Source of the DNA: Diphasiastrum complanatum
Lineage: Eukaryota > Streptophyta > Lycopodiopsida > Lycopodiales > Lycopodiaceae
Reading direction: 5' to 3'
NCBI GenBank assembly: GCA_029204225.1
Contig: CM055114.1
Span: forward strand, 11,407,634-11,471,633
DNA length: 64,000 bases
Shown: piece after piece, positions 10,665 through 23,600 of the stretch
Position numbering within the stretch: position 1 is the stretch's first letter
Layout of the letters: every line of letters begins with the position of its first letter
Made by a program: the position numbers and the translations under genes
Notes under the pieces: model-generated
What the model saw: only the letters and a program-made list of their open reading frames with translations
What the model was told of the DNA's origin: nothing
Databases searched by the model: none

Positions 10665-10764
10665 TAACCATCCAAATGGTAGACCGTAAAGTATAAGGGC
10701 ACAGTAAGCCTATCCACGGGTCACCATGGCACCGCACGTTCTACGCCATACCACTCGGATTACT

Positions 10765-10774
10765 GACACGTGTC
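10765..10774. promoter_or_regulatory. palindromic G-box/ABRE (GACACGTGTC)
   Basis: A perfect 10-bp palindrome with a CACGTG core lies 108 bp from the previous G-box. Two G-boxes this close upstream of a plant gene suggest a bZIP/bHLH-responsive module, but there is no direct proof. Confidence 0.45.
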
Positions 10775-10998
10775 CGAGTTGCCACTTGGACACTTTTCAA
10801 TGGCTAGTCTGGAGAACGTGGCAGAATTTGAAGGTTTATGGTGGGATCCAACGGTGGGGGGCTTTATGTTCTGGTGTCATGAAGATTTGAACCTCCCCTG
10901 CCTCGCTCGTAAGCAGAAAACAAAGACGAAAGAAAGAGAGAAACAAAAAGTATACTCTAGTTTTGCAGATGCGGATGACATAACGAGGATTTTGTGTT

Positions 10999-11024
10999 GG
11001 CGATGGCGATGGCGATGGCGATGG
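10999..11024. repeat. (GGCGAT)n short array
   Basis: Four consecutive GGCGAT units sit in the upstream region of the BSL gene. Confidence 0.9.
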
Positions 11025-11037
11025 AGGTGTAGATCCA

Positions 11038-11580
11038 GACCGAATAATCATTATTGTGAGCTTGAATGTATCTTGCAAGTGAATGGATGCAACAATAGAG
11101 CGACTAGAAGCAAAGAATCTCTCCGAATGATCATTATTGTGAGCTTCAATATATCTGACAAGTGAATGGATGCAACAATAGAGCGACTAGGAGCAAGAAT
11201 CCGTCGCAGGAAGACTGAATGATCAGTATTGTGAGTTTGAATGTATCTTGCAAGTGAATGGATGCAACAACAGAGCGACTAGAAGCAAAGAATCTCTCAA
11301 AGGAAGACCGAATGATCATTATTGTGAGCTTCAATATATCTGACAAGTGAATGGATGCAAAAATAGAGCGACTAGAAGCAAAGAATCCCTCGCAGGAAGA
11401 CTGAATGATCAGTATTGTGAGTTTAAATGTATCTGACACGTGAATGGATGCGACAATAGAGCCACTAGAAGCAAAGAATCCCTCGCAGGACGACCGAATG
11501 ATCATTATTGTGAGCTTGAATGTATCTGACACGTGAATGGATGCAACAATAGAGCGACTAGAAGCAAGGAATCCCTCGAA
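11038..11580. repeat. ~92-bp minisatellite, six copies, directly upstream of the BSL coding region
   Basis: The core ATTGTGAGCTTGAATGTATC followed by GTGAATGGATGCAACAATAG recurs at about 11048, 11130, 11224, 11316, 11409 and 11503, a spacing of 82-93 bp. Copies 2 and 4 (CTTCAATATATCTGACAAG) and copies 3 and 5 (CAGTATTGTGAGTTT) resemble each other most, so the array grew by a two-unit (~185-bp) step. Each unit contains an ATG followed by a short open frame. The array ends about 45 bp before the first plausible start codon, so it may lie in the promoter or the 5'UTR. Confidence 0.93.
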
Positions 11581-11627
11581 GGGGATGCAGGAGAAGGCAA
11601 GAGCAAAGTCTGAGATAGATGCTGTGA

Positions 11628-14600
11628 ATGGCAAGGGCAAGGGCAATGGAAGCAGCAGATGATACCACCATGCTGCCAGATTCCGAGCAACAGTCCTCAA
11701 CATTATCTTCACCTTCATTTTCACGTTCATCATCCCCACCTTCACTTTCACCTTCACCTTCACCTTCCTTGGAAAAGAACGAAAATGAGCAGGCAAGGGG
11801 CGAGCAGATTAACCAAGTGCTGCAAGAACATGATCAGACACAGATACCAGCACAGGCAGAGGCACAGGGTGAGGGTCAGGTTCCTGCGGGGCCTGTACCA
11901 GCTCCAGCATTCAGAGTAGCTAACGTGATCATAGAGAAAAAGGAGGACGGTCCAGGTTCGCGTTGCGGTCACACTTTGACAGCCGTGGTTGGAGAGGAGG
12001 GAAGCCCTGGTTATGCTGGCCCTCGTTTGATTTTATTTGGTGGTGCCACTGCTCTGGAAGGAAATTCGGCCACTCCTACCAGTCCACAATCACCCTCCGG
12101 GACTGCTGCTGGCATAAGTAGGTTCACATCGTTTTTTTCAGTATTGAAATTCTTTCCCTCTGATTGAGCATTGTATAAGGAGTTGTTTTTCTGCTGATTG
12201 CAAATTCGTTATTTCCTGCTGCCTGCAGGATTAGCAGGAGCCACTGCCGATATTCATTGCTTTGACGTTTTGTCGAACAAATGGACAAGGTAACTTGTAT
12301 GGTTGCACATGTGCAATTGCAGATTTTTTTCACGTGTCAGTTTGGCCTAACTCTTACCAAGGTGAATAGAATGAAAGATTGAACTTAACTTACTGACTCT
12401 CCCATGTCAACTGTGGAGGCCTTCTGAGACGAGTTTGGATCTTATGCTATCCAGATAATCTCCCCTGCAGGGCATTTCTTGAATGTGAACTGTTAGGTCT
12501 TCTGCTTTATGCTTGTGTGCATATGTTTTCAACTGGAAAGTAGCAAAATCTCGAGTTTAGATCTGTGAAAATGTTTTTTGCATGTAAGTCATATACTTGG
12601 TTCTGGTGAGATCAATTTTTTTTAAGGAAGTGTTGACTGTTACTAGTTAGTGCAGTTTTCTCAATTTTCATAGTCAGAGATCGTAGTCCTTGCAAGTTAT
12701 AACATTAATGGATCTATGTGCCATGATATGATTGGCATTTAATCTCTAGGAGAGTGTTGTTGCAAATTTTTTGGCTGCATTGATCTAGATGTCTTTGTTT
12801 TGCTTCATGCCATCTAAGATACATTACTTATATGAGAAACTGAATGTGAGTTTGATTCTTTTGGAAGTTCTAGCTTGTATGCCACATCATTGACTCACTT
12901 TGTAATGCTACATGATCCATTGTACCTTGTAGACTATCTGTAGTTCTTTCTAGGTGCATTGCATTCAATCCCATTGGAATCAGAGATTGACCCAATCGCC
13001 TTCTTGAAAAACTCGAGTCATTTGAGGTTTGCATAATGTTTGGCTTGATGTTCAGCACTCTGGTCATTCTCCATATAAGCTCTGACATCTTTTACTTATT
13101 TTGCAAAAGCCCAGCCACCTTTTGAATTCTAATCCCTCTCATTTTTATAGCACCAGTGGTATTGGTTGAAATTCATACTTTACCATAGGGAGCGTTGTCC
13201 AGTAGCATTCTACGACAATGCAAACTGTATAAGTGGAAGGTACCTATTCCATTTGTTACAAGGTACATGACATATTTTGCATACTCGTTGGTTTTCTAGT
13301 AGTTTTTTATCTTTGAAGTTTGAAGTACCAAAGCCAAGATATGTCCTGCAAATTGACCCTCATGGCCACATCACTCGTACCAGTGACTGGCCCTGTCAGG
13401 ATGGAATCAATCATGCAAAAGAAGATCCAAACAAGCAAATGTTTAGGACATTTTCCAAACCCTAAACATCTGCAGATGCATAATTCCACATCAAATTGGT
13501 TGTAGAACAGCCCTCAGAACTTGTGGCAACATGACATCCAAGAAAAACCCTAAAATTTACTTTTCAGCAATGGGTTTAAGTTGGAAACATTGCATAGCTT
13601 CTTACTCGTCAGAATAAACATTTCAGGCATTCTTGTAAGCATGAAGAAACATAGTGTAGCATCAAGCCATACCTCATTCGAATGCCTACAAATCAGTTCA
13701 CAGTGAGGGCCAAAAAACATATGATTAGAGCATGGCATTGACAACTATCATTGCGGATGATAACGGGCAAAACTAATAGCGTAGGAGTCTCTCTAGGCAC
13801 AAAGAAACACGGTGTGGCATCAAACGACACCTCGGTCACCTACAGGTAAGTTCACAAAGGGGGGCAAAAAACTACATGTATTTTGGGCGATACATTCACA
13901 TCCTTCATTATGCCTGGTAATGGCTAAAAATAACGTTGTAGGAATGTCCGTGGCCCCAAAGAAAGTTGGTTTGGTACAAACACCCACCCGAATCCATTGC
14001 CTATAGCTCAATCTATTCGTTTGCAAAAAGACAAGCCTAAACTCACCAAAAAGCTTCTTTTGCCGATTTCTCGCCCCGTGCAACTCAAACTCCGTTGCCA
14101 CCATGCACAGTGCCTCCGAATCGCCGAGTAGATGCTCGTCGGATGTTCAACCGCTGCAATCCGCCAACTACCAAGAAATCTGGCTCCCAATGCTATGATG
14201 TGATCTATTAGGAAGTCCCTTTTTTGTATGCCACCTTAGCTTGGTATTAACATAATTACTCATGCTTCTGGCCATATTATTTCTTTCTTACCAGCTTTAA
14301 GTGCACTGTGCAGGAGGGTCAAAACATAACTTTTAGACGTATATAGCGGAACAGGCGAGAACCCCTAGTGATTTATTGTTCTTGTTTGAAAGTGTCTTTT
14401 TCTGCATGATTCTCACAGAAATATTTTCATTATGCACTGGAGTTGAATTTTCTGTTCTGAAATGTGATCTGGGGAATCCCATTAGATTTCCTGGAACGTG
14501 CACTAATTTTTATTTGATTTTTTTTTCAAAAAAACAGAATTTATGCTACTTTTGGTTTTTGTTTTGTGTAAAATTTTTAGGCAGTCTGTAAATATTTTCT

Positions 14601-17600
14601 CTGCTTCTATCTAGGTTATTTTTTTACAATGTATCAAGTAATTTTTTCAATTTTTATGAAAAATTATTAGAAGTGATCTGGAACAATGTTGCAGTGTTGC
14701 AACTATGATATTATATTCTATAGCTAGCTAAACAGGAAGGCCGATCAGTTTTAGAATAACTAGGTCTTCATTTTCTAATTGTTTGTTGCTTTTGGTGCTG
14801 CAGACTTAATGCTGTTGGAGATCCTCCATCTCCACGTGCTGCACATGCTGCAACTGCAGTCGGATCCATGGTAGTTATCCAGGTAGGTATGTGATAGTTG
14901 GCAAATAGTCATGCAATTTTGCATTTATTTTAGTGCCCTGTAGAAAGTGTTTTTAGACTTTCAGTGCTGACATAGACATTTGCTTCTTATTAGGGTGGCA
15001 TAGGTCCTGCTGGACTCTCGTCGGAAGATCTACATGTCCTTGATCTAACACAGCCAAGGCCAAGGTGGCATAGGTATGACACGAGACTGAGCAGAATAAG
15101 TTACACCTTTTGAAGTCATGAGGCAGACATTAACCAGTTATTTGATCCTTTGCAGAGTAGTTGTGCAAGGCCCAGGTCCTGGTCCTCGATATGGTCATGT
15201 AATGTCACTTGTTGGACAAAGGTTCTTATTGTCGATTGGTGGCAATGATGGTATTTCACCTTATGATTTTGAGAACTTTACCACTTTCTGTATGCATAGA
15301 TTATGCTAAGAATACAATTACTTTCAGTATACAAAAGTTATACTATTTATTTTTTGGAGAGTTTAGACTGCCTTTCAGTAGATTTTCTTTTCCTACAGGA
15401 AAGCGAGCACTTGCAGATGTATGGGCATTAGATACTGCTGCCAAACCTTATGAATGGCGGAAGCTGGAACCAGAGGGAGATGGACCACCACCATGCATGT
15501 AAGCTTTTATATTCAGCAGTCAAAAGGTGCAAGATGTAAGGATCTTTTGTACTGCTCAGTCTAGGACTGCATAAGCATTCCACTACATTCTAATGAGACA
15601 TTAATTTTTTTTAGTGCTTTGGTTGAAAGGCCATTATTGTGGACCTAAACAATGCTTATCAATTGTTTCCAGCTGGCAAGGAAGCTTGCAATAAGTGTAA
15701 GGAGTCATGCTTGTTTTGGTTGAGTCAATATTGGATACAGACCTTTGTTTGTTTATTTTGTATGACTGCGACTTCTTTAAGTTTAGTGTGTGGGAATCTC
15801 TGTAGACAACCGTGAAAACATAATTGACTCTTTACTGACGTTCCACAGGTATGCGACAGCAAGTGCTCGTGCTGACGGTTTACTTTTGCTTTGTGGTGGG
15901 AGAGATGCCAACAGTGTGGTAAAGTTTAGCTCCATCAGAAATCTATCCAGTTGCATGGCAATAAGTATAGGAGGGTTTTAAGGCCCATAAAAAGAGTGCT
16001 TACAGTTTTTTTGCTCAGAATGTATATTCAATCTGGTATGCTTTCAAGTTTGAGCTTGAGATTGTTGCAATTTGCTGAAAAGCTGTTTATGGCTTTTTAA
16101 CAAATTTATTTCTGAATGTCCTTTCTATCGTTCCTCTTTTTTGTGAGTGGACCTCTTAGTTGCACATATATCTTGTATTGGAAACATTTTGTAGCAAGTA
16201 ATATTTTTATCTCTGCTTGAAGGTCTAATGTTTTTCAGGGCATGACAAAATTGAATATTTTTGATGTAGCCCTTGGCCAGTGCTTATGGTCTTGCAAAGC
16301 ATAGGGATGGTCGATGGGAATGGGCTATTGCGCCTGGTATCTCTCCTTCTCCAAGATATCAACATGCAGCAGTACGTGAGACCTTTCAATTTTTTTCCTT
16401 GTGCTATATTTAGTTTGAAAAGGTATCTCATATCGAATATGGTTTAACTTACGTTCACACAAGATTGCCAAGTATCAGTTGTCAGTCATCTGCGGACTAT
16501 ACATCTGGCATATCTCAAAACATCAAATATTGTTATTTGTCAGTACACAATGTGCTTTGGCCTCTTGGTTCTTATTAGCATTGGGATTAGCTTTTCATGT
16601 CTTATCTACAATAGGATAAGGTTAGTTAGTCTTATAAGTTATCATCAGTGACTAAGCATTTGGATAAGCTTGCTCAGTCTTATCGAGCTCCTACCCCTAA
16701 CTCACTTGAGTTAGCTGTACCTCCTCATTTGGTTTTATAATTGATCACTCTATCTCATATAGTACGTGCTGTTTTGTCGATAACTTGAGCTCGGGCCTCT
16801 TCTTGGGCTGCTGGGTAGATTTACACCAATTTAGTGCAGAGGAAGGACATTCTACAACAGGTTCAATTCTTTGTTTCGTGGTAGTTTGTCTCTAATGAGC
16901 CCTCGTAACACTTCTTTTTCCAGCAAGGCTGGAGTCTCAAGCTGAAGCAGGCATAGGCTGGCTGGTGGTGGAACCTTCAGAAGCAGTCATCTCATGGTCA
17001 GGTGTCTATCTTTCGACACCAGAGATATGCAACGTGTATTCTACCATTTGCTACGAAGGATTGGAGATTTGTACATGAGCGTTAGACATAACTAGCCGAA
17101 GCCTATAGTGTGATATTGAGAGACATTTCTACGTGAGACAACATTATTTAGAGCTTCAATGATGGATATTAAGCCCTTCTATCTTTGGTTCGGGCTCCCA
17201 GGTTCATACATGCCAGTGCAGCGGATCATGATCCGCTGAATCTGTGTTCCAGGAGGCTGTCCGGATCGCTAAAAAAATTTGCAATTTTTATAAAACTTTT
17301 TGCAAACTCTTTTGAATTTCTTCGAGTCGATGAAACTAAGGTGTAGAATAGATACCTATTCCATACGTTCAGAACAATTTTTTTCATTTCTTTTTGCAAA
17401 AAAACCTAAATTTCCTATATACAGAAAATGCGCCCTCATTTTCGTAGAGAGCCACCAATGAGGAGGAGAGTGTGGATACATATTCTTATTGTGATCAGAT
17501 TTGAGCCAAACATGTTTGCTATCAATGTTTAGTCATTGTGCAGAGTATCATTATAGGTTCACCCAACTCCATAGCGGTATGTTCGGTTTTTTTTCCTTTT

Positions 17601-20600
17601 TTTTATATGGTGATTTTTTGAAAAGATCTAAATTTTTTCCCAAAAATCTTCGATGTCCATAGGATGTTTAGAGTTCTTCTCTGTTAATACATGTCATTTG
17701 TCATATCCCCATCAGTGATATTGCTTCCCATACAGGTTTAGGGTCCTTATTTGCTTTTCTTCGGTCACCTCTCAGTCATGAGTTTTTTTAGTGTTTTAGG
17801 CCATGGGGCATGTTAGGCCATGTTTTAGTGTTTGGCATCGATTATGCTCGATTCAGCCACCCAGGCTTTACATTACATGTACATCTAGGATTTAGGGAGT
17901 TGTTTTCCATTGGTAAAGCTTGTTGATTAGGGTTTATTTAGGTCCTCCTATCAAGCAGCGTTGGCGACCATGCCAAGAGAGAGATTCACCATGTGTGATA
18001 GGAGGTAGAGTTGATTGACACCGAGGCGAGCTGCTATGGCAGCTCGGGTGCTCATGCATATGCCACTCCATAGGAGATTTAGATTGACAACGCTTTATCG
18101 ACACCATTGGAGGTGGCAGGGGCCAGCCAACAGCGGTTTCCAAGGCTCTGCTAGCTTTGACCTCTACAGCTTCCAGAGCCTCTGTGACATCAGGACCTTA
18201 CAATGCATTCGTAGCAGTGGCAACGACAGTAGTAGCAACAGCAATAGTGCCTGATGCTCAAGTAGCAGGCACATCACTCTGCAGCATTCGCCAAGGACTA
18301 GCAGGGCAGGGCCCCTTCTCCACTACACGACCACCCACATCTACTGCTGCACGCTCTAGTCGACCATCTACCTGTACTGCTGCACTACCCTCTAGATGAC
18401 TATTCACCTCTGCCACAGCCCCAACCATGCTGTCTTCCAGCGGTAGTGCTGAATGAGCTTGCAGATCCCGCCCCCATCCACTACTACTGCTGATGTCCCT
18501 TCCAGGGACACCAGGCAGTCCTTTGATGTTCGTGATTGAACCTACCCCGTTGCCCCCCCCCCCCTTTGAGCTCCATCACGACAACCACTGAGGCATCCTC
18601 GGACACCATAGACCTTGGGTGAGTCCATGAGGAGGGCCAACTGTGGCAAATATGTTTTATGGCCCTAGTACTGAGCTCTTGTGCACCACACACTTCAGGG
18701 ATGTTGTAGCATATGGTTTGTGCTATGAATGATGGAGTTGATGGTTTAAGACTGCAATTTGTTGTACTTTTTTCTCTTCTATGTCCCTATTTGTGTTGGA
18801 GATGAGTCAAACTTCTGACTCAAGCTGAGGATAGGAAGTCCTCACTCACTCACCATTATTGAGGGATGTGATTTGGCCTCTTGGGCCATATTAACCATAA
18901 GCTTCACGGGTCTTATATAAGGTCACCGAGTCTTATTATCAGTAACTTGGCATTTGCAGAAATTGCTGTCTTATCGGCTTTTAGTGCTAACCGGCTAGGT
19001 ATAATAAGCATGATGCCTCCTCCTCATTGGGTATGCTGATTGTTTAGATGATAGCTCTCAGCTTAGCTTAACAAAATCTTAGCTTTTCTAATATCATCAT
19101 TCTTATGGAGATTATAATATTGCTACTGTTTTTCAATTGTTACTCACTTCCTATTTCTATGTGCTAAGTACCATATTTGCAGTAACTGTATCTTTTGCCC
19201 TATTCTCATTCACTTTTAAGTGTTCTTCATATCTCTGAGATGCAGGTCTTTGTGAATGCAAGATTGCATGTTTCTGGTGGAGCACTTGGAGGTGGTCGTA
19301 TGGTAGAGGATGCCTCTAGTATCGCAGGTTGGTTATGGAAATGTTAAAGCACTTTTTGTTGCTGAAGCAAGCTGATGTGAGGTTATGTATCAGTTTTTTT
19401 GATAAATCTATTCTGATTAGGAAGTAGGAACTTCATTTGTTTAGTTATGCTCTATAAGACTATCTTTTATCATGGCTAAGCCTGCCTTGCACACCTGAGG
19501 GACATGTGAAAGTATACCACAATGGTCTCTGCTTACTATATGTAAGTCCTGTTGCGTAGATTTAGTGCAGGTATATGCATCTGCACCTGCTCTGGAATGT
19601 TGATGAGATGATTAGGGATGTTGTGGAGTATGTGCTTTATTGAACCAAGACAATGACCGACTGCTCTGAAGCAAGTTCAAATAACTCCTTGTAATAAAAA
19701 AGAAAAGGCTTTTCTTAGGGTAAGCCTGAATGAAGTTAGGTTACTAGGCACTGGAACTAGCTCCAGCAATTTTACTAATAGTCCATTGGAGGAGGGACAC
19801 ACTGCCCCTACAATTTTTTGGTAATTTTCTCGTGCCTTGAAAGCAAAGCTCTTGAAGGGAGGTCTTTAAGCCTTTTGAAGGCTGTATTTGCAACTTGCAA
19901 AGTTCTGCTGATCTTCTCTAGTAGTACTCAATGCCACGTTCCTATCTGGGAATGGTAGCAATAGCAATGTTTGTTTCAAGTGTGGTGTTTGGTTTTCTAA
20001 TTGAGGTCATGACAAGGGACTTGCTAGAAAAGTTGTGTGTCGACCAGATAATGGAATGGAACTGAACTTTGAAGTATGAGCCTGATAGACTCATAGAAAG
20101 ATATATGGCAAAATGGCCTACTAGGGCATGCATGTAATCCAACAATGTAAAGAGTGTTAGACAATTTGCATAGAGATGAGTAAGCTTTCTTTTCACACCT
20201 ATATATTTCATTCAGTCACTCTCCATAGTCTGTTAGCTTTTGTTTTTCTGAAATCTGTGAGCTTTTTTTGAGGTAATGAAAGAGTTACCCAGGTACTTTT
20301 GTGAAAGCTTTGAGAGGCATGTCTTTGAGAGTATGAACCATATTGTGAATAACAAAAAGTCATTTTCACCCCTGTAGGTATGGATAGGTGTGCATGTGTT
20401 GAAAGTGTAGCCCACTTATGAGAAGTATTTACTTTCATCAAGCTCCTCAAAATGTCCTAAGCTATTTGAGGACAAAATGTTGGTCCCTTTTCTGTATCAT
20501 CTTGTGAAGTCCAAGAGAGTTAGTTCCTGGAGAATGGTTCCAATGTACTTGGTTGGTTTGGCATTATGTGGGGAGCAAAGAGAAAACTACAGAAGAAGAA

Positions 20601-23600
20601 GAATGGGACGCTTGGGATCAGGATTCAGGATGAAAGTGGCAATAGAGTTGAGGAGGAAGTATGTGCAAAAGTTGAAGGAAAAGTGGGTGACAAGAATCAA
20701 GATGGGCTCCAAACAGTGCCCGAGGCTGTGCAACACAAGATAGCAGGAAGATGGGCACATAGTTTTAGAAGAATGGACCAGCCTTAACGTCTTCCAGAGG
20801 ACCATTTCACAAGAATTTTGTAGCTGATTTGATTCATGACGGCAGGTTTTTGTTTGTGACCTGAATGGGTCTTTCTGTCAAAAAACTGTCCGGTGGATTT
20901 AAAGGGTGAAGGTAGAAAGATGATTCCACATACCTTTTCCGTATGTTATCTTGTAGTCGTTTCCCTTTTATGAGCTAGTTCCAGGATGAGTTTGGAAGCT
21001 TTTGTCAATAACCTGTAATGCAATTCTGGTTTTCTGCTGCACTTAATGGAATTAGAAAGTGTAGGAAGTGATATATTTGAAAGCATGTGGTGATTTTGTA
21101 TCTGTTTTATTTTATAAAATGAATTGCTTGTGTCTGTCAATGATAAAGGGAAGTGTTCCAAGTCGATGCTGATGTGGACATAACCAAAATTGTACCAAAA
21201 TATGTAGTTTGCTTGCTTTGGCTATTCAAGCGTTTTATTTTGGTAGGATGACATTCCTAGCTTCTGTAAAATAGCTGGAAGCCTGAAGTTCTCCTGGCTC
21301 CATCTTTCAATCCTCTTTTTACAAGTAGTATGTAGCACTACTAGCTTGAGGATCTCCTGGGCATTTTGTTGGTTTCACCTCAGAGTAAGGCTGCAGCATA
21401 TGTAGCACAAATAGTTTTGTGATGTCTCTGCACCCTTATGTTATCTCTTTTATTATTCCAGTGGTTATCATGACAGGTTAGGTACGACAAGTATCACCAT
21501 GATATCTCCTTTGTTCCCCTGTAAAACCGAAACGTACAGACATGCGTTTGTATGTGCTCTGTATCTCTTGTAATGCCTTACAATGTTCAAGCGCAGAGGC
21601 TCTCTTTCTGAACGAATATGAAGTGCTATAAATATTAATTGGTGTTTGGGGTAGGACGAAGTCTGAAGATCATCTCATTTATGTTTCTCCAAGTTCCAGT
21701 TGTGTGTTGCATCGTGTGAATTGCATTCTCTTTATGTTCGTGCCTTCCTTGGTTTCTTCTCATAATTGCTTTCATACTGTGCTACTGGAAGTTCTTACCT
21801 TATTTTTGATATGCAGTTGTTTGTTGCCAAATGAATTTGGTGTTTATACAGCACAAGTTGGAATCTCATTGAGCTCATTTTTGCTGACATGTCTATTACT
21901 TTTGCATCCTGAAAAGTCATGTTTTCCTATGTCTTTTGGGTTACATAGGCTGTTCATAGTGCCAGAAAGGTTAATCTTTCAGATCATGTATCTTTTACGG
22001 TGTTTTTTCCTTGTCTGTGTTTTTCCTATTTCTTATGCAATTATTTAAAGGTTTTCCTGTTTGATCTTTAGGATGAGGTTCTCCTTGACTTTTTGCTTGT
22101 TTTATATCGTTTGATAAGCCATAGTCTATGAATGTACTCCAAATGACATAATAATAGCTTTCCAATTCTTCTTTAAAGTGAAATTTTCTCCAGTGCTAGA
22201 TACTGCTGCTGGAGTCTGGTGTGATGGTAAAGCAGTAGTGACAAGTCCTCGCACGGGCAGGTTCAGTGTAGATGCTGCTGGTGGAGACGCATTAGTGGAG
22301 ATGACTAGGCGATGTCGCCATGCTGCAGCTGCTGTTGGTGACCTCATTTTTTTATATGGTGGTCTTAGAGGAGGTAAAATCTTGTGCGACTCTAGTCGTT
22401 TTTTTTAATCTTTACTTGGGCAAAGATATGAAAATTGCGTCCTAGAAAATCAATTAGTGTTCGAACACTCGTAACTAAGTTGGATAGAGAATGATATAGG
22501 ACATTGAGTTAGGATGCATTCAATGCTATTTTTCCTTATGGGTTGATAGACTGTGCATGTTCATGCTAAGTAACTCCTCGTACAAAACTGTCTCAAGTTC
22601 CATTGTTCTAATTTGATAAACATCCTCTATATCCTTTGTTACATGTGTACATGCTGATGGGTAAGAGCATTTTTGAATGATTCAAATTATTTCCATATAC
22701 AAAAGTTAAATTTTGCTGATTGTTTTCAATTTGTGATCTTTCTAGGTTGGGCTTAAAGGAGAAAGTCCTATATGATGTGAGCTCTTGAAAGCAAGTTGAA
22801 TTAGCCATCATATTGTTGCTTCTAATACTTTGTGGTTAGACTCCGTCGGGTTGAAGATTGCACATCAACGTGTTACAGTATAGATACCCTATCTTGGTTG
22901 ACTAGACGTATCGATGATGCATGGTATATTGATAGTATAATCTATGTAAATGAATCCCATTGGCCGAGGTATTGTGAGGAGATCCGTCAAGTTATTCTAG
23001 TTTTACTGCTCCGTTGGGTTGTACCTCAACTACGCAATATGGGCCTTTGCCTTGAAAGTTGCCCTTATGCTTTTGTCCTATTTTTCTTAGCTATCATTGC
23101 TTATACGGATATAAATTTCGTCTCGTGGAGTTTGGAGCCATTTTTTTGGTTAAGCATCTTTATCCAGTGTATGCGTGATGACTAGTCTGAGGCTCGGGAT
23201 TACAAACTCGATAGGCATTACGGCCTCCTGCCCATTTCTCTCATAAACGTTTGTATCTTTGCAAAACCTGATGAACAAGGTTTGTGGTAGCTAAATGGGC
23301 TAACAGTCACAGAATTAGAGTAGATTAGCTGAAAGGAATCTGAATGTCACCTTTATGTTTGTTGTTGGGCAAAACATTTCTCTGTCGCTTTTCTCTGCAT
23401 AGTGCAACTTTCTTAGACAGGGGTTTGAGTATCCTGGCTCCCTCTTTGCTCAACCCTAATATTGCATTGCTGGTCATAGATTGTCTACCTTATTAAGGTC
23501 TAGAAACCATGTTCTGCAACCTACTTATTCTCCTAGTCCTTTAACAAATCATAACATAAGTGCTTGTTTCTTTTCATTTAGCTGGGTATGTTCATGTTCT

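Larger units (their letters stand above)
9614..10940. other. intergenic stretch upstream of the BSL gene
   Basis: The first part (to about 10204) may be the outer half of LTR B. From about 9960 to 10800 the sequence is clearly GC-richer than the rest of the window. Open frames on both strands here (for example 9905-10138 and 10354-10737 on the minus strand) have no family resemblance and are probably composition effects. It holds the 21-bp array and two G-boxes listed separately. Confidence 0.6.

Noticed and set aside
9905-10737. GC-rich ORFs upstream of BSL
   Set aside because: Open frames occur on both strands with no domain resemblance; composition explains them.
11146-11796. 216-codon minus-strand ORF as a gene
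   Set aside because: It is antisense to the minisatellite and BSL exon 1, and its repetitive peptide follows from the 93-bp repeat length.
18015-18693. Ser/Thr/Ala-rich frames in BSL intron 8 as exons
   Set aside because: No BSL family member has such a segment at this position, and splicing exon 8 directly to exon 9 keeps the family sequence continuous.
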